Positions 9,201 through 17,933 of a stretch of DNA of 64,000 nt are shown here, one piece after another. Source of the DNA: Nocardia uniformis NBRC 13702 (lineage in GTDB: Bacteria; Actinomycetota; Actinomycetes; Mycobacteriales; Mycobacteriaceae); the NCBI RefSeq assembly GCF_001613345.1, contig NZ_BDCE01000036.1:22688-86687 (forward strand). Reading direction: 5' to 3'. How positions within the stretch are numbered: the first letter of the stretch is position 1; every line of letters begins with the position of its first letter. The position numbers and the translations under genes were made by a program. Under the pieces are notes generated by a model that worked only from the letters and a program-made list of their open reading frames with translations, ran no database searches and was not told the origin of the DNA.

Positions 9201-9427
9201 GTCAACACCCGATCCCGATACCCCGCCCGCACCAGATCGGCCTCGGTGGCCGCATCCTCGCGCAACCGGGTAGGCGACCCCCGCCAAGCCGCCAACACCC
9301 CGTCCCGCAGTGCCCGCGTCCCGAACGGATCCGCCACCCCACTACCGTCCGTCAACCGACACACCTCTTCCAAGATTGCGCGCCCTCCCGAGCGCTCGGG
9401 CCGTATCCGACCACCCACCGAAGCCAC
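6233..9427 (-). CDS. Hsp90/sacsin-type ATPase-domain protein
   Basis: Large cytoplasmic protein of about 1064 residues. The N-terminal third holds a Bergerat (GHKL) ATP-binding fold of the kind in Hsp90 and sacsin: LTELAQNAADAA (magnesium-binding Asn), GDGGMLHVANTG (nucleotide-binding Asp) and SVGRFGVGFTAVL (glycine lid) between about residues 75 and 165. The rest is long and Leu/Asp-rich with no motif I recognise. Such proteins are common in actinobacteria and uncharacterised; a chaperone role is a guess from the ATPase fold. The GTG at 9427 gives the longest product; a GTG at 9361 is an alternative. It lies downstream of, and in the same direction as, the DUF3027 gene with a 223-bp gap, so it may be cotranscribed. 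Confidence 0.82.
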   Translation of the reverse strand: MASVGGRIRPERSGGRAILEEVCRLTDGSGVADPFGTRALRDGVLAAWRGSPTRLREDAATEADLVRAGYRDRVLTELAQNAADAAAKAGVAGRIAVWGDGGMLHVANTGVALDVSGVHALTALRASSKVAATSVGRFGVGFTAVLSVAEEIEFRSTRGSVRFSRAATWEALRESGITVPETEHPFTPPALRLAWPVEDGPVAGFDSEIVLRLRDGVDGAALLAGMRAEVSDLLLELPALRSIRIEDDEIVSAVRDLADGLQEVRISGPRGQERRWWQYRTARARWLLPLRDGDPVAAAPDVLRAPTRSDEELSLPALLIADIPMQPDRRRLLPGVRIADLAAGYADFARALPPRARLTLVPTPGFPRSEADAQLRAALVAELREHTWLPVLRTDDDSLPAADPFGVDDELDGAAPGGEALRRFDTGHGVWREGDTALNIDATERIHPTLDARAASTVGQAPGLDPETITSRRDDSEVGALAPLDELAHPPHRGARDVAVERPARASVFIGVTDELAQLLAEIVGPLVIPDLSGRSTADALGVLDVHRLGLARIAELSGSLERPAQWWYSYYDALEPFVTDPLAVEELGALAVPLADGRLVTGPRTVVLDDHLESAVPVHWARLVHPEAVHPLLERLGARQAGAAELLNDSALRDQLEHDPGDPDTVEAVLSLAAHLHPDSGYDHANRATAPGTLPTWLGLIELPDDTGESVPADELLLPGAPLGSVLVEDSPFSTVAADVVERYGPGALRAVGVGWGFTIVAESDPTGPDHHLDDEDTWWEGLAEDPPELLAVRDLDLVDEATWPEALRLLLSDPGTRPLLADRDGYTAWWLRRHAHIDGTPLGLFRHPVDPIFDGLLPQLPGIVGPDLDALRAVLADPEVITTDLAAELLAALADSSKTPTPEAISRTHRRLAEATATGRLDLEDLVLPERVRALSGTVIDAADALVLDRPWYGSALPTDRLVVGDIDSAPALASLLDLPLASQAVTAEVLGPGRRTSWSAEPLGVLWLMQTGLATPAGDLVVHEELRVRLSGSYEATVAVPWWRDGDDTHIAQHPADSYRE

Positions 9428-9650
9428 GAACCCGCCGCCCCGTCATGGACCGAAACCTGAACGTGGCCGGCTCTTCCGGCTATCACGCGAGAAGTATCCG
9501 GCGCTGACCAGCGGCCGACCTCGATAGCGACGCGCTGACGCGCGAATCCGCGGTATGAGGACGACTCACCGGACTCGGTGACCAGTGGGCGCGGGTGCTT
9601 CCGAGCACTCCGGTCCGCTGCGGTGGGGTCCGCGACCACAGCGGGACGGC

Positions 9651-11378
9651 TCAGTTCAACTCCGACGTACCGGGGTCGCCGGGCTGGCGTTCAACCCGCA
9701 CCGAAGCGACACCCCAGGCGTCGTCGTAGGACCCGGCGTCAGGGTCTACGTCGAACAGTGTGATTTCGCGGGTCTCCTCGGCGGGCGATGTGGACTTCGC
9801 ATGAGCGTCAGCGGGGTTGGTCACGGGCTCGGCGACCGGCGTAGCCGCAGTGGGTGCACCGGTCGCGGGCCGAGTCTCGGTGTGGGCCGACTCGGTCTCG
9901 CCGGTAGCCGACGAGGTTTCCTCAGTAGCGGAGGTGGTCTCGTCGGTAGCCGTCGTACTCGCCTCGGCCGCACCGGGATTCGCAGTCGGCTCGGCTGTTC
10001 CAGTGGCGGCGGTGGGCTCGACAGCGGGAGCAAGCCGGTCGGATGCTTCGGCATTCGGCTCCGCCGCTGTCGCCGTTGCTTCGACGGCCGCTGAATCCGC
10101 TTCCGGGGTAGCGGTTTCCACCGTCGCGGCGGACGATTCCGCCACCGAAGCCGAATCCGCATCGGCGGCCGGACCGGTCGCGGGCTGGGGCTCGGTGACG
10201 GCGGCCGGGGACTCGTTCGCACTCGGCGTGACCGTCGTACCGGCCTCGGCGGGATTCGCGGTGGCCCCGACCGGCTCGGCGGCCGGAGCGGCCTGCGCGG
10301 ACGCCTCGATCCCGGGGTTCGAGTCCGCAGGTGCCACCGTGGTTTCGGTGGTCCTCGAATCCGCTTCCGCCGTCGTGTCATCCGCAGGAGCTGAATCCAC
10401 CTCGGCGGGCGAATCAGTCGCGGACCGGATCTCGGTGTCGACCGCCGCGGTCTCACCGGTAGGCGGGGTGCTCGTCGCGGTGGCGGTTTCCACCGTGTCG
10501 GCGGAGGATTCCGCCGCGATCGCCGAATCGGCTCCCGCGGTCGTATCCGCCGCCGGAGCCGAATCCGCCTCGGTGCCGGCCGAGTCCGCTTCGGCGGCAG
10601 GTGCGTTGGCGCTGTCTTCGATCCGGCGGTATTCGGAGGCCGGGATCAGGTCGATCGCGGCGTCGTCGTAGGCCTCGTAGATCGGGGAGCCGCCGCCGGT
10701 CGGGAGGACCGTGTCGGAATGTGCGCCGCAGCCGTATTCGGTGTGGACGACGCGGCCGTCTGCGCCCATGGCGTTGGCGCAGACGCCGAAGGCGGAGCGG
10801 AGCGCGCCCGCGAGGGGCACGAAGAAACCGCAGAGGCCACAGGTGGACGGGGCGGCGCGAGCCATCTCGGTCTCGGGGCCGAATTCGGCGAACCAGCGGT
10901 CGGCGGCCTCGATACGGCCCTCGCGGGAGAGGACCTGGGGGCGGCCGAGGCCGAGTTCGAGGGCCACCTCGTCGACGGCCGGATCTCCGGTCGCCAGGTA
11001 GCCGGGCACCAGGCGCGGGTCGTCGGGGCGGGGGGCCAGCAGATCGCCGGGGGCCAGATCGCCGGGGCGGACCCGCTGATCCCAGGGAATGAACTCGGGG
11101 GCCACCAGGGCGTCGGGTCCGGGCAGCAGCGCGGACTCGCTGATGGTCACATGATCGGCCTCGGGCGGGGCCGCCACCACGACCGCCCACTGCCAACCGC
11201 GATACCCGGGCAGGGTCGCCTCGAAGTGGTGGGTGGCCGATGCTTCATCCTCGGCGGTGACGCCGAGATGGGGGCCGACTCCGGCGGGCTCCAGGTCCAG
11301 GAGCGCACGGCGGGCCTGTTCGACCGCCTCCGCAAGGATCGGCCGCACACCGGACTCCGAAACAGGAACAGCGCTCAC
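9651..11378 (-). CDS. DUF3027 protein with long low-complexity tail
   Basis: Residues 1 to about 255 match the actinobacterial DUF3027 pattern (Rv0877 in M. tuberculosis, as I recall it, about 260 residues). They include a cysteine cluster CGLCGFF...CANAM...CGAHS near residues 180-220 that may bind a metal. Residues about 256-535 are almost entirely Ala, Ser, Thr, Glu, Asp and Pro in loosely repeated ADSAPA/AESSADT blocks. The last 35 residues (FDVDPDAGSYDDAWG...) return to normal complexity and look conserved. The protein is therefore about twice the family length. The GTG at 11378 is 17 bp from the divergent cyclotransferase start. Function unknown; the neighbouring MFS gene has the same association in mycobacteria. 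Confidence 0.85.
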   Translation of the reverse strand: MSAVPVSESGVRPILAEAVEQARRALLDLEPAGVGPHLGVTAEDEASATHHFEATLPGYRGWQWAVVVAAPPEADHVTISESALLPGPDALVAPEFIPWDQRVRPGDLAPGDLLAPRPDDPRLVPGYLATGDPAVDEVALELGLGRPQVLSREGRIEAADRWFAEFGPETEMARAAPSTCGLCGFFVPLAGALRSAFGVCANAMGADGRVVHTEYGCGAHSDTVLPTGGGSPIYEAYDDAAIDLIPASEYRRIEDSANAPAAEADSAGTEADSAPAADTTAGADSAIAAESSADTVETATATSTPPTGETAAVDTEIRSATDSPAEVDSAPADDTTAEADSRTTETTVAPADSNPGIEASAQAAPAAEPVGATANPAEAGTTVTPSANESPAAVTEPQPATGPAADADSASVAESSAATVETATPEADSAAVEATATAAEPNAEASDRLAPAVEPTAATGTAEPTANPGAAEASTTATDETTSATEETSSATGETESAHTETRPATGAPTAATPVAEPVTNPADAHAKSTSPAEETREITLFDVDPDAGSYDDAWGVASVRVERQPGDPGTSELN

Positions 11379-11395
11379 CCCCTACATTTTGCCGT

Positions 11396-12211
11396 ATGGA
11401 GCGCAAACCCCGTGCATCGGTAGCGACTCGCCAGTTCGGACCGTCCATTGTCGTGTTCCTGGCGGCGACGGCGCTCGGCATTTCGGCGACGGCGTGCGGC
11501 ACCGACGAACCCGACAGCACACCCCGGCTACGCGCCGAAGTGGTGGCCACCCGACCCCATGACCCGGGCTTCTTCACCCAGGGGCTGGAGATCCACGACG
11601 GGGTCCTGTACGAGAGCACCGGGCTGTCGGGCGAGTCGCTCGTCCGGGCCACCGATCTGGCCACCGGCGCGGAGCTCGCGCGCGCCGACCTGCCCGCCCC
11701 ACTCTTCGGCGAGGGCATCACCCGCACCGGCGACGTTCTCTGGCAGCTCACCTACAAGGACCACATCGCCATCGCCCGGGACGCGAACACCCTCACCGAA
11801 CTGCACCGCGCCCGCTACGACGGCGAGGGCTGGGGTCTGTGCACCCGCGGCGACCGTCTGCTCATGAGCAATGGCAGCGCCACCCTCACCTTCCGCGACC
11901 CGCGAACCTTCCAACCCACCGGCGAAATCACCCTCACCACCCGCACCGATACCCGCCTCAACGAACTCGACTGCGCCCCCGACGGTTCCGTCTACGCCAA
12001 TGCCTGGCCCACCGAGAAGATCCTGCGCATAGATCCGGATACCGGCACGGTCCTGGCCGTCATCGACGCCTCCGGCCTCCTCCCCCGCACCGCCCGCACC
12101 CCCGCGACCGACGTCCTCAACGGCATAGCCCACCTCCCCGGCACCGACCGCTTCCTCCTCACCGGCAAGAACTGGCCCACGTCCTACGAGGTCCGCTTCG
12201 TTCCGGACTGA
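11396..12211 (+). CDS. Glutaminyl-peptide cyclotransferase, exported
   Basis: 271 residues of the plant-type glutaminyl cyclase family, which forms N-terminal pyroglutamate with release of ammonia. The N-terminal signal ends in GISATAC, a permissive lipobox, so the enzyme is probably an outer-leaflet lipoprotein. The rest is a five-bladed propeller-like pattern with the family's signatures HDPGFFTQGLE near residue 55, YESTGLSGES, LTYKD, and NELDCAPDGSVYANAW. Only 17 bp separate its ATG from the divergent DUF3027 start, leaving no room for a normal leader, so leaderless transcription is likely on at least one side. The last ten codons are duplicated just downstream (see 12320). Confidence 0.88.
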   Translation: MERKPRASVATRQFGPSIVVFLAATALGISATACGTDEPDSTPRLRAEVVATRPHDPGFFTQGLEIHDGVLYESTGLSGESLVRATDLATGAELARADLPAPLFGEGITRTGDVLWQLTYKDHIAIARDANTLTELHRARYDGEGWGLCTRGDRLLMSNGSATLTFRDPRTFQPTGEITLTTRTDTRLNELDCAPDGSVYANAWPTEKILRIDPDTGTVLAVIDASGLLPRTARTPATDVLNGIAHLPGTDRFLLTGKNWPTSYEVRFVPD

Positions 12212-12427
12212 GTGCGGCCCGGGGACCGCGTTCACCCGCCCGAGCAGCGCCGGTCGCTGACCACCCACCGAGATCGAAGTCGCGACGCGCCCATGTCCGC
12301 CTTCGTCATTCCGGCGTGTTCCTACGAGGTCCGCTCCGTCCCCGCCTGAGCAGCGCCGGTCGCCGACCACCCGCCGAGGTCGAGGTCGCGACGTGCCCAT
12401 GTCCGCCTTCGTCATTCCGGCGTGTTT
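12182..12427. repeat. Tandem duplication of a gene 3' end
   Basis: Copy 1 is 12182-12319 and covers the last codons and stop of the cyclotransferase gene plus downstream sequence. Copy 2 is 12320-12427 and begins with the same TCCTACGAGGTCCGC, still readable as ten codons and TGA (12347-12349). Both copies continue through GAGCAGCGCCGGTCG and end in the left tip of a REP element. Copy 1 has about 30 extra bases after the true stop. Confidence 0.85.
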
Positions 12428-12488
12428 GTGGCCGGAATCCACACCCCGAAGTAGTGGATCCCGGCCAGAAGCATGCCGGGATGACGGG
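12410..12488. repeat. REP-like palindromic repeat, copy 4
   Basis: Complete copy: CGTCATTCCGGCGTGTTTGTGG left arm, GTGGATCCCGGCCAGAAGC right arm, ending GGATGACGGG. A fragment of the same left arm (12304-12320) ends the first unit of the upstream duplication. Confidence 0.85.
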
Positions 12489-12965
12489 GGCGATGCCGTC
12501 ACCGCGCCTTCGATATCGGTGGTCGTCTCGATAGTCGCCGCGCGTGGCAGCCGATCGCTCCAGCAGCGGGAACGGTCGCGACCACACCGCTGCTGCCGGG
12601 GCGCGGGACCGACGAACCCACCGGCCGCCCGGATATCGCTCGAATGCCGGGACGTACCTGTTCCTGGGCGGCAGACCGGTCGCAGCCCGCGCGAACCACC
12701 GGGCGACACGCGCGGGCTGCGTCGACCCGATCAACCCGGGCGCCGAGTTCGTTCGGGCCGATCGAATTCCGGCAATCCACGCAGTGATCGGTGACCAACC
12801 GCAGCTCAACGGCGATACCCCTCCGTCGCAACCGGTGACATCCATCTCGTCCGGGTGCCGACGAGCTGCCGAATCATGGTCCGGTGCGGCCCATTTGAGG
12901 TCGGGCACGCGGACGCCGTGCGGCCGGACCGCGACGTGGCCGGTCGACACTGCAAGAATTGGGGC
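12489..12965. other. Gene-free spacer before the MFS gene
   Basis: About 480 bp with open frames on both strands but no start preceded by a ribosome site and no recognisable protein motif. I see no RNA gene or strong terminator. It probably contains the promoter of the MFS operon near its right end. Confidence 0.5.
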
Positions 12966-14867
12966 GTGACAACTCCCCGTGACCCTGATGCCGAATCCGG
13001 TCGGTGGGGTGACGAGGAGTACCCGCTCATCGAACGGCATCCGGGGTACGACCGGTACCCCCCGCCCAAAACCCCCGCGCCACGGCCCCATGATGAGGGC
13101 GCGGAGCTTCCGGAGTTCCTGGCGCGCCGGGGCCGAGAACCGCGTGCGACACCACCGGCACCGCGAGCACGCGGCACGCAGCCGCCCCCACCTCCGGCCG
13201 GATCGACTCGTGGATTCAAGCGCCTGCGCGGATCGCAGCCGATCCCGCCTCGGCCGCGTGGATCGCAACCCCCCGTGCCGCCGGGCTCGCCCCAGCACGG
13301 CGCACCGCCGTCCGCCCTTCCAGGCGACACAGAACCGCCGACGACCGCGAAGTTCGCCGCCGTGGACCCGGGGCACGACTCCGCTCCGGAAACCGAGCAA
13401 GCACAACCGCAGGACACCCGCGCGATCACCAATCCCGGGCTGCAACGACCCCCGCGCAAGCTGACCGTGACCCGGGTAGCGGCGCGGCGCAGTATCGAAC
13501 TCACCAATCGCGGTATCGCCACCTTCCAGCGCGCCGCCAAGGCCGATGGCGCGGAGGAATCAGGCCTCACCGCGCTCGTCTACGCCACCATGGCCAATTT
13601 CGCCACCGACGCCGCGATCGCGGTATCGCTGGCCAACACCCTGTTCTTCGCCAGCGCCACCGCCGAATCCAAATCCAAGGTGGCGCTCTACCTGCTCATC
13701 ACCATCGCCCCGTTCGCACTGATCGCGCCGCTGATCGGCCCCATGCTGGACCGCCTGCAGCGCGGTCGCCGGCTGGCGCTGGCCGGTTCGTTCGCCGTGC
13801 GCGTCGGGGTGGCGGTGCTGTTGATCTTCAACTACGACAACTGGGCGCTGTATCCGCTGGCCCTGTGCATGATGATCCTCAGCAAATCGTTCTCGGTACT
13901 GAAGAGCGCCGTCACACCGAGGGTGCTGCCACCGGGAATCGACCTGGTGCGCACCAACTCTCGACTCACCGTCTTCGGCCTGGTGGGTGGCACGCTGGGC
14001 GCGGGTGCCGTAGCCGGTGTGATCGCGTCGGTCTTCCACACCCCGGGCGCGCTCATCTTCGCGGCCGTCCTGGCGGGTGCGGGCGCCTATCTCAGCCTGC
14101 GCATTCCGTCCTGGGTGGAGGTCACCGAGGGCGAAGTCCCGGCCACCCTCGGCTATCACGGCGACGATGCGCGCACCGAGGTCCTCGACCCCAGCCAGGC
14201 GGACAAGATCCCACCGCGCAAGCGCCGCCAACCACTGGGCCGAGCCGTGGTGACCGGGCTGTGGGGCAATGGCACCATCCGCATCCTGACCGGCTTCCTC
14301 ACCTTCTACGTCGCCTTCGTCTCCAAGGCCACCGAACATCGCCCGGTGCAGCAGGCCGCCATGCTCGGCATGGTGGGTGCGGCCGCGGCCATCGGCAATT
14401 TCGCCGGTAATGCCACCGGCGCGCGCATGAAGCTGGGCCGCCCGTCACTCATCGTGCTCAGCTGCACCATCGCCTGTGTGGCGGCGGCGGCCGTCGCGGC
14501 GATTCTGGGCACCCTGCTCGGGGCGGTGCTGGCCGCGCTGGTCGCCTCGGGTGCGAGCGCGCTGGCGAAGGTCTCCCTCGACGCCTCCATCCAGGACGAC
14601 CTGCCACCGGAGTCCATCGCCTCCGGTTTCGGCCGCTCGGAGACGGTGCTGCAACTGGCGTGGGTGCTGGGCGGATCGGCGGGCGTGCTGCTGCCGACCG
14701 AATACTGGAAGGGTTTCGCGGTGGTCGCGGCGGCCATGGCGCTCGGCCTGGTGCAAACCGTGGTCAGCTACCGTGGACATTCGCTGCTGCCCGGATTGGG
14801 CGGCAATCGACCTCAGCACGCGAAACAGGAGATCCACGGCCACGGGGCCGGGGAACCCGCCTCATGA
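12966..14867 (+). CDS. MFS transporter with long proline-rich N-terminus
   Basis: 633-residue inner-membrane protein. Residues 1 to about 165 are cytoplasmic, Pro/Arg/Gln-rich and probably disordered. Residues about 195-610 contain roughly ten to twelve hydrophobic helices with an MFS loop 2-3 motif (GPMLDRLQRGRRLALAG). It corresponds in position and type to Rv0876c, an uncharacterised mycobacterial MFS protein. The GTG at 12966 begins TTPRDPDAESGRWGDEEYPL; extra upstream codons do not look coding. The stop is followed 19 bp later by the DUF2771 gene, as in mycobacteria, so the two are likely one transcript. The substrate is unknown. Confidence 0.85.
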   Translation: MTTPRDPDAESGRWGDEEYPLIERHPGYDRYPPPKTPAPRPHDEGAELPEFLARRGREPRATPPAPRARGTQPPPPPAGSTRGFKRLRGSQPIPPRPRGSQPPVPPGSPQHGAPPSALPGDTEPPTTAKFAAVDPGHDSAPETEQAQPQDTRAITNPGLQRPPRKLTVTRVAARRSIELTNRGIATFQRAAKADGAEESGLTALVYATMANFATDAAIAVSLANTLFFASATAESKSKVALYLLITIAPFALIAPLIGPMLDRLQRGRRLALAGSFAVRVGVAVLLIFNYDNWALYPLALCMMILSKSFSVLKSAVTPRVLPPGIDLVRTNSRLTVFGLVGGTLGAGAVAGVIASVFHTPGALIFAAVLAGAGAYLSLRIPSWVEVTEGEVPATLGYHGDDARTEVLDPSQADKIPPRKRRQPLGRAVVTGLWGNGTIRILTGFLTFYVAFVSKATEHRPVQQAAMLGMVGAAAAIGNFAGNATGARMKLGRPSLIVLSCTIACVAAAAVAAILGTLLGAVLAALVASGASALAKVSLDASIQDDLPPESIASGFGRSETVLQLAWVLGGSAGVLLPTEYWKGFAVVAAAMALGLVQTVVSYRGHSLLPGLGGNRPQHAKQEIHGHGAGEPAS

Positions 14868-14886
14868 CGGACAGGAAGCCAACCCG

Positions 14887-15462
14887 GTGAGCAAACCGAA
14901 CGCCCGCACGATCGTCGCCCTGGTCGGAGCGGCCCTGCTCGTCTTCGTGGCCGCCGTCGCGACCGTCGTGGGGTTCGCCGTACGGGGTGCCGATAAGCCG
15001 GAACCGGCCATCACCGCGTACGCGCACGGCAAAGCGATCACCATCGAGCCGTTCATGTACTGCAATGTGCAGATGCAGGACTGCCAGGTGCTGCCCAAGG
15101 ACGATGAGGCGCAGCTGCCCATCGAACTCTCCTGTCCCGAGGGCAAGGACTGCCGGATCGGCCAATCCTCCGAACTGGATGTGCCCGCGGGCTATCCGCT
15201 ACAGCTGTCGCTGCCGAAGTCGATTGTGAACAGCCCCTGGGTGGCCGTGGCGTACTACGGCATGCCGGACGGCAATGTGATGCCGCAACGCCTTTCGCAC
15301 CGCGACTTCGACGAGGGCACGGCCGCGATCACCATTCCGTCCGCGGCCGAGCTGCCCCTGCTCGGTGTCGAGATGCAGCTCCCGATCCTGGCCCGCGATA
15401 TGACGACCGGCGAAGAGGGTTACCTCCCGCACGCCGCGTGGTCGGTCCGCACGGCCGACTGA
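14887..15462 (+). CDS. DUF2771-like exported or anchored protein
   Basis: 191 residues: one N-terminal membrane segment (about residues 8-31, IVALVGAALLVFVAAVATVVGFAV) and an extracytoplasmic domain with conserved cysteines (YCNVQMQDCQV, SCPEGKDC) and a central VAYYGMPDG segment. The match to DUF2771 and to Rv0875c rests on size, topology and position next to the Rv0876c-type transporter. The GTG at 14887 has CAGGAAG about seven bases upstream. Function is unknown; its constant pairing with the transporter suggests an accessory protein. Confidence 0.8.
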   Translation: MSKPNARTIVALVGAALLVFVAAVATVVGFAVRGADKPEPAITAYAHGKAITIEPFMYCNVQMQDCQVLPKDDEAQLPIELSCPEGKDCRIGQSSELDVPAGYPLQLSLPKSIVNSPWVAVAYYGMPDGNVMPQRLSHRDFDEGTAAITIPSAAELPLLGVEMQLPILARDMTTGEEGYLPHAAWSVRTAD

Positions 15463-15481
15463 CGCCTGACGTCGAATAGCG

Positions 15482-15517
15482 ATGGGCCCCGGTGAGTTTC
15501 CACTCACCGGGGCCCAT
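15482..15517. terminator. Bidirectional hairpin terminator
   Basis: Perfect 15-bp stem (ATGGGCCCCGGTGAG and complement) with a 6-base loop, between the convergent DUF2771 and cspB genes, followed by TTTCGCG. Confidence 0.88.
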
Positions 15518-15539
15518 TTCGCGTTTACGCGAGGACTTC

Positions 15540-15962
15540 TCAGGCGTCGAGCTCGCGCGCCACACCGCGCAACGCCTCGGCGATGCGCTGCGACATCTTG
15601 CGATCGGGGTATCGACCGCGCTGCAGATCCGGCTGCACCTTCATTTCCAGCAGCTTGATCATGTCCTCGACGAGTCCGTGCAATTCGTCGGGACTCCTTC
15701 GCGGCGTTGCCGGTTCGGACGCGCGCCGCCCGCCGTGTTCGGACTGATTGCGCACCGTCGGGGTCTCGAGCAGCTTGAGGCTCAGAGCCTGCGGGCCACG
15801 GCGTCCGGCGGCCATGCCGAATTCGACGCGCTGTCCGGGCTTGAGCGCCTCGACGCCCTCGGGCAGCGCGGACGACCGAACGTAGACGTCCTCGCCCTCA
15901 TCCTGGGACAGGAAGCCGAAGCCCTTTTCGACGTCGTACCACTTCACCTTGCCGGTCGGCAC
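15540..15962 (-). CDS. cspB: Cold-shock domain protein CspB-type
   Basis: 140-residue nucleic-acid chaperone. The first 65 residues are the cold-shock domain, with RNP1 (KGFGFLSQ) and RNP2 (DVYVRSSAL) motifs; the second half is a helical, charged extension ending [15 protein letters not shown]. This two-part form matches mycobacterial Rv0871. The GTG at 15962 starts at PTGKVKWYD, as in the homologues; a GTG three codons upstream (15971) is an alternative. It is convergent with the DUF2771 gene across a strong terminator. Confidence 0.9.
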   Translation of the reverse strand: MPTGKVKWYDVEKGFGFLSQDEGEDVYVRSSALPEGVEALKPGQRVEFGMAAGRRGPQALSLKLLETPTVRNQSEHGGRRASEPATPRRSPDELHGLVEDMIKLLEMKVQPDLQRGRYPDRKMSQRIAEALRGVARELDA

Positions 15963-16138
15963 TGCGCTCACCCGTTCGTCGTTCGATGCCCGGCATACCG
16001 GGCACAGGGTTGTCGGACCAATCGTCCGCAACCTAGCCATTTGCGAAAGAACGCGCCCCACACAGCGATGAGGGACGCGAATGTTTCGAGTCTACCCCGG
16101 TGTGAATAGCCCGAGCACATCAGTTTTACGGTCATCGG

Positions 16139-16369
16139 GTGTCCGATACCTCTGCTCACTCGACGTCTCGCAGGTCCGGGACCTGGCTGCTCCGAATTGC
16201 GATCGGCCTGTTCGCCATTGGGTTGCTGGCGATCATCGGCATCTTCGGCTGGGCAATTCTCAGCGACTCCGAACCGGCGCTGTGGCTCTATCTCGTCGCC
16301 ATGTGCGCACCGCTCGGATTTCTGTTCGGAGTGATATTCGCGCTGTGGTCCGGTCGCCGTGCCAGATGA
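16139..16369 (+). CDS. Small two-helix membrane protein
   Basis: 76 residues: a Ser/Thr-rich start, a first membrane helix (about 17-43), a short loop (SDSEP) and a second helix (about 48-70), then a basic end (SGRRAR). The sequence reads as a real small membrane protein, comparable in position to Rv0870c. The GTG at 16139 has no strong ribosome site. Function unknown. It diverges from cspB. Confidence 0.65.
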   Translation: MSDTSAHSTSRRSGTWLLRIAIGLFAIGLLAIIGIFGWAILSDSEPALWLYLVAMCAPLGFLFGVIFALWSGRRAR

Positions 16370-16413
16370 TTGCGCGACACCGCATATTGCCCACTTCGTT
16401 ACCGCGCTACACA

Positions 16414-16429
16414 TGTGATCTTCATCACA
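16414..16429. promoter_or_regulatory. CRP-like cAMP-receptor binding site
   Basis: TGTGATCTTCATCACA is an exact TGTGA-N6-TCACA palindrome. It lies 350 bp upstream of the rpfA start and upstream of the riboswitch. The mycobacterial CRP (Rv3676) is reported to control rpfA, which supports the same role here. Confidence 0.8.
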
Positions 16430-16611
16430 TAACGAGACGATAACAGCGCCGTCACAGGAGCCTATCGGCGCGGACTCGCCGTGACCACCTGCACAGACGG
16501 ATATTCGGAACCCGTTGCGCCGGATCGCGACCCACACAGACCCGCCGGTTACCAAATGGTGATTTTTCGCGGCGAGCGTCGTAGTGTCTCTCGCAGTCGG
16601 GTCAGCCCGAC

Positions 16612-17398
<787 letters not shown>

Positions 17399-17419
17399 CC
17401 CGCCCGTTCGCAGCACAAC

Positions 17420-17451
17420 AACTCCCCGCATCAATGGCGATGCGGGGAGTT
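17420..17451 (+). terminator. Terminator after rpfA
   Basis: Perfect 13-bp stem AACTCCCCGCATC with its complement and a 6-base loop, followed by CTTGC. Starts 21 bp after the rpfA stop. Confidence 0.88.
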
Positions 17452-17577
17452 CTTGCATTGGGCACAGCGTCTCGGGCGACTGTGCCCCGGGCGGTTGCTG
17501 GTGGAAAGCGGTGCGGTGTCGCGAGATCCGGGGAGCCGGAGAGCGCGCCGGAATGAGGCTCATGCCAGAATGAGCGA

Positions 17578-17766
17578 GTGGTGAACAAATCGAAGAAACC
17601 CTACGTCGACAATGGCTGGCCTCAGGTGGCGAACGGTGACCATGCCGTCACCGAACTGTCGTCGACTCGCTCCGGCAGCCTCTCCCCGTACGGTGAGGAA
17701 ACCGAGTTCCCGCTTCCGGTCGATCAGCTGCCCTACGTGCACCCGCACACGGTTATCAACCGCTGA
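17578..17766 (+). CDS. Conserved small protein of unknown function
   Basis: 62 residues with no membrane segment. The C-terminal half (SPYGEETEFPLPVDQLPYVHPHTVINR) is rich in Pro, His and Tyr and looks strongly constrained, which is why I accept the plus-strand frame over a longer overlapping frame on the other strand. Two GTG codons in a row (17578 and 17581) could each start it. It lies between rpfA and the Rv0862c-like gene. No function can be proposed. Confidence 0.6.
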   Translation: MVNKSKKPYVDNGWPQVANGDHAVTELSSTRSGSLSPYGEETEFPLPVDQLPYVHPHTVINR

Positions 17767-17933
17767 GGACGCTGTTTCATTCGCGGCGTTGAGGATCTCG
17801 GTTCCGCCCTCCCTCCGCTGCCTCACACGGCTGCCCGGCTCCACTCGGTCCGGCACCGAGACGCGCCGCGAAGCAACGGGGGTCGGAGCTCTACGGGTCG
17901 GAGGCTTCATGGGTCGCGCTTACCGGGTTTGCC

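Noticed and set aside
8270..9527. Two plus-strand frames of 370-396 codons over the Hsp90-like gene
   Set aside because: Composition is Arg/Pro/Ser-rich with no family pattern; the minus strand has the ATPase motifs.
9817..10671. 284-codon Ala/Ser/Val frame opposite the DUF3027 tail
   Set aside because: Antisense of a low-complexity repeat, so its regular look is inherited; no ribosome site.
6233..12211. Phage-defence island around the Hsp90-like ATPase
   Set aside because: Flanking genes are the conserved core block of mycobacteria, with no nuclease, integrase or other defence partner.
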